Positions 58,144-64,000 of a DNA stretch of 64,000 bases are shown piece after piece; positions within the stretch are counted from its first letter, which is position 1; each line of letters starts with the position of its first letter. Below the pieces are notes generated by a model, which worked only from the letters and a program-made list of their open reading frames with translations, was not told the DNA's origin and searched no databases. The stretch lies in NCBI GenBank assembly GCA_965222125.1, contig CBDCTC010000006.1, positions 744,001 to 808,000 of the forward strand. The letters are read 5' to 3'. A program made the position numbers and the translations under genes. Source of the DNA: CAZENU01 sp965222125 (GTDB lineage Bacteria > Chloroflexota > Dehalococcoidia > Lucifugimonadales > CAZENU01).

Positions 58144-59151
58144 ATGTGGCGCACCGTCGGCCACGAGAAGGCCGTCAACCACCTGTCGCGATCCCTGGAG
58201 CAGGGGCGGCTCTCGCACGCGTACCTGTTCACCGGTCCGGCCCAGGTCGGGAAGATGTCGCTGGCCATGGACCTCGCCCGCGCGCTCAACTGTCTGGGCG
58301 GCGACCGGCCGTGCTGCGACTGCGCGCAGTGCGGCCGAATAGCCAGGGGGCTCCATGCCGACGTTCGCGTGGTCGACGTGGGGTCCGGGCCGAGCCGCAC
58401 CGGCGCCAGCCGCACCGCGATCGGCATAGACCAGGTGCGCGACGTGCAGCGGGACGCCAGCCTCAAGCCATACGAGGGCCGCTACCGTGTGTTCATCTTC
58501 GACGGCGCCGAGCACGTAACCGCCGAGGGCGCCAACAGCCTGCTCAAGACGCTGGAGGAGCCGCCGGACCAGGTGGTCATCGTCCTGCTGGCGTCCGACG
58601 AGGAGGCGCTGCCGCCGACCGTGGTCTCCCGCTGCCGGCGCCTGGAGCTCCGGCGCGTGGCGTCGGCGCTGATCGCGCGAGAGCTGAAGTCCCGTTTCCA
58701 CGTCGACGACGACCGGGCGGACGAGGTCGCGAGGCTGTCCCAGGGCCGGCCAGGCTGGGCGTTCCTGGTGGCTGGCGGGCAGGAGAGTGTCGAGGAGCTC
58801 ATGGAGGAGTTGGACACGATTCAGTCGGTCTTGGACTCCGGCCTGGAGGAACGTTTCGCGTACGCGCAGAAGACGGCGGCCGCGTTCACCCGGGACAGGG
58901 AGTCCGGCCGCCGGGCGCTCGCCGCGTGGCAGGCGTGGCTGCGCGACGTGTTTCTGGTGAAGCACGGCGTACCCCAGTTCGCTACACACCGATCCAGGCT
59001 GGAGACGGCCGCAGGCGCCGCGGAAGCTATGAGCCCCGTCGACCTGTCGCGGGCGCTCCGGGCCGTACGCGATACCGCCGACCTGATCGAGCGAAACGTG
59101 AACGCCCGACTCGCCCTGGAGTCGATGATGCTGGCGCTGCCGCGCCGCTGA
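58144..59151 (+). CDS. holB: DNA polymerase III delta-prime subunit
   Basis: A 335-residue clamp-loader subunit of the AAA+ class. N-terminal WRTVGHEKAVNHLSRSLEQG, degenerate P-loop LFTGPAQVGKMSLAMDLA, zinc-binding cysteines CCDCAQCGRI, IFDGAEHVTAEGANSLLKTL with EEPPDQ, and the SRC motif (PTVVSRCRRLELRR). These match bacterial HolB. Only 7 bp after lysA. Followed by a short PSP1-like gene, echoing the holB-yaaT order of Firmicutes. Confidence 0.92.
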   Translation: MWRTVGHEKAVNHLSRSLEQGRLSHAYLFTGPAQVGKMSLAMDLARALNCLGGDRPCCDCAQCGRIARGLHADVRVVDVGSGPSRTGASRTAIGIDQVRDVQRDASLKPYEGRYRVFIFDGAEHVTAEGANSLLKTLEEPPDQVVIVLLASDEEALPPTVVSRCRRLELRRVASALIARELKSRFHVDDDRADEVARLSQGRPGWAFLVAGGQESVEELMEELDTIQSVLDSGLEERFAYAQKTAAAFTRDRESGRRALAAWQAWLRDVFLVKHGVPQFATHRSRLETAAGAAEAMSPVDLSRALRAVRDTADLIERNVNARLALESMMLALPRR

Positions 59152-59184
59152 CCGGCCGCGCAGCACGTAGACGAGATCACCGCC

Positions 59185-59421
59185 ATGGACCACCAAGATA
59201 GCAGCGCGCGTTTGGTCGGCCTCAGGTTCGCTCCACTGGGCCGTATCCGGTATTTCGACGCCGGTGAACGCGACCTGGCGGTAGGAGAACGGATCGTCGT
59301 AGACACGGCCGAGGGGCTGCACGATGCGGAGGTGGCGATCGCGCCGTCCCAGGTACTCTACTCGGACCTCAGAGGAGCCCCCGAGCCGCTCGTCGTAGTG
59401 GACGACCGGCCGGACCGGTGA
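59185..59421 (+). CDS. Short PSP1/RicT N-terminal-like protein
   Basis: A 78-residue protein: LVGLRFAPLGRIRYFDAGER, then DLAVGERIVVDTAEGLHDAE. This corresponds to the first beta-rich part of PSP1-family proteins (RicT/YaaT), where G-x-R-F...Y-F-D-A and V-V-E-T-x-x-G-x-E are typical. Full members have 250 or more residues with a C-terminal PSP1 domain that is absent here. The position directly after holB is the usual place of yaaT. So this may be a truncated or reduced version. Start at ATG 59185. Confidence 0.65.
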   Translation: MDHQDSSARLVGLRFAPLGRIRYFDAGERDLAVGERIVVDTAEGLHDAEVAIAPSQVLYSDLRGAPEPLVVVDDRPDR

Positions 59422-59425
59422 CCGG

Positions 59426-59932
59426 CTAACCTACCCAGGGTATGAACTGACGCCACTCGTCCAGGATCGTCCTGTGGTGGAAGAGTGCGTAGGGGTCGGG
59501 GCGCGGGACCCCGGGCTGCCGTGCGAGCTTCATCTTGGCATCTGACGGCAGCAGGCCGGCCTTGCGGTGGTTGCAGGGAATGCAGGCGCTGACCACGTTC
59601 TCCCACGAGTGGGCCCCGCCTTTGGACCGCGGGATGATGTGGTCCAGCGTCAGGGTGCGCGTCTCCAGGCCGCAGTACTGGCACTTGTACCCGTCGCGGT
59701 GAAAGATCGACCTGCGCGACAGGCGGCGCTGCATCAGCGGGCGGCGCACCATGTGGAAGAGCCTGATGACGGACGGCACCAGGAAGGACCGCGAGACGGT
59801 GTGTATCTCGCCGCGGCCGTTGGCCATCAGCTCGGCCTTGCCCAGGCCAAGCAGCGCCAGGGCGCGCCTCGCGTTGCAGACGTTCAGCGGCTGATAGTTC
59901 TGATTCAGGACGAGTACCGGGGAATCGATCAT
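59426..59932 (-). CDS. HNH endonuclease family protein
   Basis: A 168-residue HNH protein. The first 80 residues are the family's N-terminal part (SPVLVLNQNYQPLNVCNARR, ALALLGLGKAELMANGRGE). The nuclease core has CQYCG, LTLDHIIPRSKGGAHSWEN and CIPCNHRKAG, with both zinc C-x-x-C pairs and the D-H...N residues. This subtype is common as a single-copy gene in Chloroflexota and actinobacteria, function unsettled. ATG at 59932; a GTG four codons earlier is possible. Confidence 0.88.
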   Translation of the reverse strand: MIDSPVLVLNQNYQPLNVCNARRALALLGLGKAELMANGRGEIHTVSRSFLVPSVIRLFHMVRRPLMQRRLSRRSIFHRDGYKCQYCGLETRTLTLDHIIPRSKGGAHSWENVVSACIPCNHRKAGLLPSDAKMKLARQPGVPRPDPYALFHHRTILDEWRQFIPWVG

Positions 59933-59947
59933 CGTTGGGCTCACGCG

Positions 59948-60556
59948 CTACTCGATCTCGTCTCCGAGGAGATCGAGCGCCACCTCGAAGTCCGACGGGG
60001 CCAGTCCAAGAGCGCCGGCCGGCAGCGCGTCGGCGACGTCGACGATGATTCCAGCCAGATTGGACGCGACGAGTGCCGTTTCCAGACTGTCCCTGACGCC
60101 ATCGACCTCGGGCAGCCGGTCGGCGCCCTGGCCGGGGACACTGTCCGTCAGGGTGCTGGAGTCGAAATCGTACGTAAGCCGAGCGCCGGCGATCACTATC
60201 GTGCCCGCAACGGCTATCCCGAGCAGCAGCCCCAGGACCAGCCCTCCGAGCCTGTCCACGAGGCCGGAGAGCCCCATGGTCAGGACCGCCAGCATCGGCC
60301 GGACGAGCTTGACCGCATAGGCGGCCGCGAGCGCCGACGCCGCCACGATGACCGCATAGCTGACCGTGGTGACGAGGGTATCGCTGGACGTCGAGCCGCC
60401 CAACGCCGAGCCGATGTCGTCACTAAGCTGTCCGGCGACGAGCCAGCCTATCAGGAGACCGACGACGATGAATGCGGCCCTGATCAGGCCAAGGCGCATC
60501 CCGCCGAGACCGGCCACTACGATTATGGCCAACAGGACGATATCGAGCCAGCCCAC
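59948..60556 (-). CDS. CvpA-family membrane protein
   Basis: A 202-residue CvpA-like protein: WLDIVLLAIIVVAGLGGMRL, then GLIRAAFIVVGLLIGWLVAG, and two further membrane segments (TTVSYAVIVAASALAAAYAV, DRLGGLVLGLLLGIAVAGTI). CvpA relatives take part in colicin V export or envelope maintenance. The GTG at 60556 has GGAG about 7 nt upstream and puts the first membrane helix at the N-terminus; the frame extends to an ATG at 60613 through a Gly/Arg-rich stretch I regard as leader. Confidence 0.83.
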   Translation of the reverse strand: MGWLDIVLLAIIVVAGLGGMRLGLIRAAFIVVGLLIGWLVAGQLSDDIGSALGGSTSSDTLVTTVSYAVIVAASALAAAYAVKLVRPMLAVLTMGLSGLVDRLGGLVLGLLLGIAVAGTIVIAGARLTYDFDSSTLTDSVPGQGADRLPEVDGVRDSLETALVASNLAGIIVDVADALPAGALGLAPSDFEVALDLLGDEIE

Positions 60557-60804
60557 TATTCCGCTCCCGGAGCCCTCTCGGCCGCCCCTCTGGGCGGGGC
60601 GAGAGCCCGGCACAGTTTATCACAGCCGGGGCATGGGATTCCCGGGACGCTGCCGGAGAGAAGCCGCTCCGACACGCGGCGATATCCCCCAATCGGCAAG
60701 CCGCTCCGCTGCTACCGTCCGACGGACGGACAGGGTAGAATGCGACCGCCACGCCGGACGCTTAGACTGCCTTCGTAGACCGCGCCTCTGGAGGCTCGCG
60801 ACCG

Positions 60805-61965
60805 ATGACCATGAGCACACAGGCCAGACGCAATCGGCTCCTGCTGGTCGCCGTGGGCGTCGGGATCGTCGCCGCCCTTCTGTTGCTTGCCAGGACCGCG
60901 CTGTTCCCGTTCATCCTCACCGGCATCCTCGCCTACATCCTCTACCCGATCGTGAGTGCGGTCGAGTCGCGTATGCCCGGGCGGCGCCGCTGGCCCGACC
61001 TCAGCCGGATAGTGGCCATATGGCTGATCTTCGTGTCTGTGCTGGTAGTCCTGGCGGGCATCGGGGCTCTGGTCGTTCCGCCTACGCTGTCCCAGGCCGC
61101 CGACTTTGTCGCCGAGGTCCCCGACTACTACGGTCGCGCCCGCGCGGCGATCGAGGACTGGAACGCCGAGTATATTGAACGGGTCCCCGAAGACGTCAGG
61201 ATGCAGATCGAGGAGTACGCGGCGGGCAGCGGCTCGATCCTGATCTCGGCGGCCCGCACCGTGGCGGCGCGCACGCTTGGCGCGATAACCAACGCCGTCT
61301 CGACGGTGATCGGCGTGGCGGTCGTCCCGTTCTTGCTCTTCTACCTGCTCAAGGACCGGGAGAACGCCGTGTCGGGCATCTACTCTCTGATGCCGCCGGA
61401 GGCGCGACGCCACGCCGTCAACGTAGTGGAGATCGTCAATAGAGTTGTCGGCGCGTACATCCGGGCGCAGCTGACCCTGGGCGTTATCGTGGGCCTCGTC
61501 GTGTCCCTGGGACTCTTCCTGCTCGGCATCAAGTTCTCCATGCTCCTCGGAATCGTGGCGGGCGTGACGGAGCTGATCCCGATCATCGGCCCGCTTCTCG
61601 GCGCGATTCCCGGCGTCTTCGTGACCCTGGCAACGACGCCCGAGAAGGTGGTGTGGGTGGTCCTGCTATACGCTGGAGTCCAGGCCGTGGAGAACGTCGT
61701 ACTCGTTCCGAGAATCCAGGGCCATGCGGTCGGCGTCCATCCGGCCATCGTGATGGTCGCGCTGATGATCGGCAGCGAGGCAGCCGGGCTTTGGGGAGTC
61801 TTCCTCTCGGTGCCGGTTACGGCGGTGGGTCGGGACGTCTTCAACTACTTCCACGCCGAGTGGGCCCAGCGTCCCGAGCCGGAGGGCCCGACCAGCGCCG
61901 AAGACCACGAGTCCGCCGACGAGTCGGAAGAACCGCCGGTGGAGACGAACGAGGAGGCATCGTGA
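60805..61965 (+). CDS. AI-2E family transporter (TqsA/PerM-like)
   Basis: A 386-residue protein with eight predicted membrane segments. The N-terminal pair is RLLLVAVGVGIVAALLLLAR and PFILTGILAYILYPIVSAVE. The core contains VVPFLLFYLLKDRENAVSGI, a cytosolic loop before AQLTLGVIVGLVVSLGLFLL, ELIPIIGPLLGAIPGVFV and AVENVVLVPRIQGHAVGVHP, all family hallmarks. The last 35 residues are acidic (EPEGPTSAEDHESADESEEP). Its stop overlaps the next gene's GTG by 4 bp. Substrate unknown; only some members move autoinducer-2. Confidence 0.92.
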   Translation: MTMSTQARRNRLLLVAVGVGIVAALLLLARTALFPFILTGILAYILYPIVSAVESRMPGRRRWPDLSRIVAIWLIFVSVLVVLAGIGALVVPPTLSQAADFVAEVPDYYGRARAAIEDWNAEYIERVPEDVRMQIEEYAAGSGSILISAARTVAARTLGAITNAVSTVIGVAVVPFLLFYLLKDRENAVSGIYSLMPPEARRHAVNVVEIVNRVVGAYIRAQLTLGVIVGLVVSLGLFLLGIKFSMLLGIVAGVTELIPIIGPLLGAIPGVFVTLATTPEKVVWVVLLYAGVQAVENVVLVPRIQGHAVGVHPAIVMVALMIGSEAAGLWGVFLSVPVTAVGRDVFNYFHAEWAQRPEPEGPTSAEDHESADESEEPPVETNEEAS

Positions 61966-63074
61966 AGATAGAGACCATCGAGACTCTGCTGGTCGGCGAC
62001 TGGCCGCTGGTCAGGGTCCGCACCGACACCGGTCTGAGCGGGGTCGGGGAGGGGACCTTCTGGGCCCAACCCGCCGCGACCGCCGCCGTCGTCGACAGCT
62101 TCGCGCCGTACCTGATCGGCCGGGACCCGCTGACGATCGACCTCCACTGGCAGTACCTGTACCGCAGCTCGAGCTTCCGGAGCGCCTCGATCTCGGCCGC
62201 GCTGAGCGCCGTCGACACGGCCCTCTGGGATATCGCCGGAAAGCACTACGACGCCCCAATCTACGGTCTGCTGGGCGGCCGACACCGCGACAAGATCAGG
62301 CTCTGCGCCCTGTGTGTGGCCGACACAGTGGAGAACGCCGCGCGGTCGACCGCCGCGGCCGTCGCCGAGGGGCACACTGCCGTGAAGATCAGCCCGACGC
62401 CCCCGGACTTCTCCAGGCTCAGCCAGGCGCGGCTGATTCGGGAGTCGGTGGCGAGGGTGGCGGCCGTCAGGGACACGGTGGGGCCGGACGTCGACATCGG
62501 CGTGGAGATCCACCGGAACATGTCCCCCGCTCAGGCCGTGATGCTTGCGGAGAAGCTGGAGCCCTTCGACATCCTGTTCCTGGAAGACCCCATCCAGCCC
62601 GACAGCGTACGGTCGATGGCCGACGTCGCGTCGCGAGTCCGGGTCCCCATCGCGACGGGCGAGCGCTTCAACTCGCTGTTCGAGTTCCGCGAGCTGCTGG
62701 AGCTGCAGGCCGCCCGCGACATCAAGCTGGACGTCGGCCTGCACGGTGGCTTCACGCAGTGCAAGAAGGCGGCAGGCATCGCGGAGGCGTACCACGCCAC
62801 CGTGTCGCCGCACAACGCACGCGGCCCCATCCTTCTGGCGGCGCACGTGCAGCTCTGCGCCGCGATACCCAACTTCCTCGTCCTGGAGTACCGCATCGAC
62901 GACCGGTACGACATCGCGTCGCCGGCGTTCGTCCCTAAGGATGGGTACCTCCCGGTGCCCGACGCTCCCGGCCTGGGTATCGAGCTCGACGACGATGCCG
63001 TCGCGAAGTACCCGTACGTCCCGCGCGATCTGGACACCCCGCTGCGGTCGGACGGCTCGGTCGGTTTCGTGTAG
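61962..63074 (+). CDS. Enolase-superfamily dehydratase (galactonate dehydratase-like)
   Basis: A 370-residue enolase-superfamily enzyme. Capping domain KIETIETLLVGDWPLVRVRT with TGLSGVGEGTFWAQP. In the barrel: HTAVKISPTP at the first catalytic Lys, VDIGVEIHRNMSPAQAV (Glu and the His used by galactonate dehydratase-type enzymes), LFLEDPIQPD, PIATGERFNSLFEF and TVSPHNARGP. These suggest acid-sugar dehydration. GTG start at 61962 with GAGGAGG upstream and a GTGA overlap with the transporter, so transport and dehydration may be coupled. Confidence 0.92.
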   Translation: MKIETIETLLVGDWPLVRVRTDTGLSGVGEGTFWAQPAATAAVVDSFAPYLIGRDPLTIDLHWQYLYRSSSFRSASISAALSAVDTALWDIAGKHYDAPIYGLLGGRHRDKIRLCALCVADTVENAARSTAAAVAEGHTAVKISPTPPDFSRLSQARLIRESVARVAAVRDTVGPDVDIGVEIHRNMSPAQAVMLAEKLEPFDILFLEDPIQPDSVRSMADVASRVRVPIATGERFNSLFEFRELLELQAARDIKLDVGLHGGFTQCKKAAGIAEAYHATVSPHNARGPILLAAHVQLCAAIPNFLVLEYRIDDRYDIASPAFVPKDGYLPVPDAPGLGIELDDDAVAKYPYVPRDLDTPLRSDGSVGFV

Positions 63075-63192
63075 GGTTCGGGCGGGCAAATGCGCCGATG
63101 CCATCCTTCGCGGTTCGTACCGCCCCCTGATGGGAAGCAATGATGTGCTATTCTTACATTGCACAAGCCGTATATCATTGGGGGACGGCGCA

Positions 63193-63459
63193 ATGAAAGA
63201 GTTCACCACAACCATCACCCAGAGAGGCCAGGTGACCATTCCGGCCGAGGTGCGGCGCGTGCTGGGCGTGAAGCACAGGGACAAGGTGGCTTTCACGATC
63301 GAGGACGGCGAGGTGCGCCTGGCGCCGGCCGCTTTCAGCCTGGAGTCGGCCTATGGGTCCGTCAAGCCCTCCAGGAAACCCGAGGACTTCGACGAAATCT
63401 CCCGGACTGCCAGGGAAGCCAAGGCTGAGAAGACCGTGCGAGAGTTGGGCGGGGCATGA
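63193..63459 (+). CDS. AbrB/SpoVT-domain antitoxin
   Basis: An 88-residue protein. Residues 1-50 are a swapped-hairpin AbrB/SpoVT domain (TTTITQRGQVTIPAEVRRVL, GVKHRDKVAFTIEDGEVRLA). The tail is charged (PEDFDEISRTAREAKAEKTV). It overlaps the PIN gene by 4 bp. TGTGC...GCACA (63144-63165) forms an inverted repeat just before it and may be the operator. Ribosome site weak. Confidence 0.88.
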   Translation: MKEFTTTITQRGQVTIPAEVRRVLGVKHRDKVAFTIEDGEVRLAPAAFSLESAYGSVKPSRKPEDFDEISRTAREAKAEKTVRELGGA

Positions 63460-63869
63460 GGTTCTTGGATACCAACATCATCTTGCGGTACCTGACCCGG
63501 GACGACCAAGCCAAGGCCGAGGCCTGCTACCAACTCTTCCAGCGGGTAAAGCGAAGAGAGGAGGAGCTTTTCACCTGTGAGGCCATCGTCACAGAGGTCG
63601 CCTACGTGCTCTCTTCACCTCGTGCCCCCTATCGGTTGAGCCATGAGGAGATCAGGGCCCGGCTCTTGCCAATTCTGACCCTGCGGGGCCTAAGGCTACC
63701 ACAGAAGCAAGTCTACCTCCGTGCCCTGGACCTCTACGCCTTGTATCCTGTTCTAGACTTTGAAGACGTATTGGCCGTGGCACATATGGAGCATCGGGGC
63801 GTGACGGAGATCGTAAGCTACGATGGGGATTTAGACCGGATCACGGGACTTCGGAGGATCGAGCCGTGA
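63456..63869 (+). CDS. vapC: PIN-domain ribonuclease toxin (VapC-like)
   Basis: A 137-residue PIN domain: RFLDTNIILRYLTRDDQAKA (first Asp), CEAIVTEVAYVLSSPRAPYR (Glu), YPVLDFEDVLAVAHMEHRGV and EIVSYDGDLDRITGLRRIEP (later Asp residues). ATG overlaps the antitoxin stop. The paired AbrB-type antitoxin is the typical partner for this PIN subtype. Confidence 0.92.
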   Translation: MRFLDTNIILRYLTRDDQAKAEACYQLFQRVKRREEELFTCEAIVTEVAYVLSSPRAPYRLSHEEIRARLLPILTLRGLRLPQKQVYLRALDLYALYPVLDFEDVLAVAHMEHRGVTEIVSYDGDLDRITGLRRIEP

Positions 63870-63940
63870 TCGGCGCATCTACGGTGCCGCGGGCCGTGGT
63901 CAGCCCCGGACACGACGCGGAGAGACGATAGGAGGGCCAT

Positions 63941-64000
63941 ATGGCCGGTATTCGCATAGCGCAGGTCGGTTGCGGCGGCATGGGCCTGCGTCACCTGTAC
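63941..64000 (+). CDS. Start of another Gfo/Idh/MocA-family oxidoreductase (3' end outside window)
   Basis: Only 20 codons are visible: MAGIRIAQVGCGGMGLRHLY. The V-G-C-G-G-M-G loop and hydrophobic strand are the beginning of the Gfo/Idh/MocA Rossmann fold. GGAGGG lies 4-5 nt before the ATG. No more can be said. Confidence 0.75.
   Translation, partial: MAGIRIAQVGCGGMGLRHLY

Noticed and set aside
60576..60604. GC-rich hairpin CTCTCG...CGAGAG near the CvpA start
   Set aside because: The inner stem does not pair cleanly and no T-tract follows; it may be chance in GC-rich sequence, so it is not listed as a terminator.
61845..63296. A 483-residue frame on the minus strand
   Set aside because: Antisense to the dehydratase gene, whose metal ligands are all in place on the plus strand.
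1..64000. tRNA, rRNA or other structured RNA genes
   Set aside because: No acceptor-stem and T-loop pattern or rRNA-like sequence was noticed on either strand by eye; a covariance-model scan would be needed to exclude them fully.

Overview
The window is GC-rich (about 60-65 % by eye) and densely coded on both strands. It carries no rRNA, tRNA, CRISPR or large complete transposon that I could recognise. The gene content resembles uncultivated Chloroflexota of the SAR202/Dehalococcoidia type: several Gfo/Idh/MocA oxidoreductases, enolase-superfamily dehydratases, DegT-type aminotransferases, PEBP lipoproteins, five-bladed-propeller glycosidase-like proteins, and many GTG/TTG starts. This assignment is inferred from gene content and was not tested by phylogeny.

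Layout. 1-5.7 kb: oxidoreductase genes, including a four-gene minus-strand operon. 5.8-8.5 kb: a PaREP1-like protein, then a MoeB/ThiF-rhodanese sulfur-transfer pair ending in a clear terminator. 8.7-11.8 kb: an accessory zone with hicAB (hicA cut by a nonsense codon), a DUF4160/DUF2442-HTH pair lying between a full yhcH gene and a second broken 3' copy of it, and an internally deleted MFS gene. 11.9-20 kb: a propeller protein, an AlbA_2-ATPase-TPR protein, a PEBP triplication whose third copy is broken, a decayed amidohydrolase, a GNAT protein and a UDP-sugar-type epimerase. 20.2-25.5 kb: a DUF6932-like nucleotidyltransferase with an unrecognised partner, abutting a fragment of the CocE/S15 hydrolase found intact just downstream, then glutaredoxin and vapBC. 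25.6-34.3 kb: MgtE, a 2-hydroxyacid dehydrogenase, DUF72, a glutaryl-CoA dehydrogenase-like enzyme, an ABC exporter whose permease is split by a 171-bp MITE, and a methyltransferase. 34.4-39.8 kb: an enolase-family gene whose 3' end is duplicated next to an antitoxin remnant, a nonsense-broken GIY-YIG gene, a propeller protein, a second hicAB, an oxidoreductase and a zincin. 39.8-44.1 kb: a HerA-like ATPase with a HAS-barrel-like partner, a hotdog protein, and a three-gene operon around an SDH/ClpP-fold serine protease with an apparently leaderless promoter. 44.3-49.8 kb: four tandem DegT/DnrJ/EryC1 aminotransferases. 49.8-64 kb: apt, a cytidylate-kinase-like gene, lipoproteins, an MPN+/JAMM peptidase, phd-vapC between direct repeats, a frameshifted zinc-ribbon gene, housekeeping genes (lysA, holB, a PSP1-like protein, HNH, CvpA, an AI-2E transporter), a second enolase-family dehydratase, abrB-vapC and the start of another oxidoreductase.

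How the genes work together. The metabolic genes look like uptake and oxidation of sugar acids or related carbonyl compounds: dehydrogenases, dehydratases, aminotransferases and propeller glycosidases. Between them sit small toxin-antitoxin-like cassettes, repeatedly next to partial copies of the neighbouring chromosomal gene. The strongest single observation is the MITE insertion at 31440-31610, where removing the element plus one 5-bp target repeat restores one open permease frame. The best candidates for undescribed functional modules are the DUF6932-type pair (20.3-21.8 kb) and the three-gene protease operon (42.6-44.0 kb).
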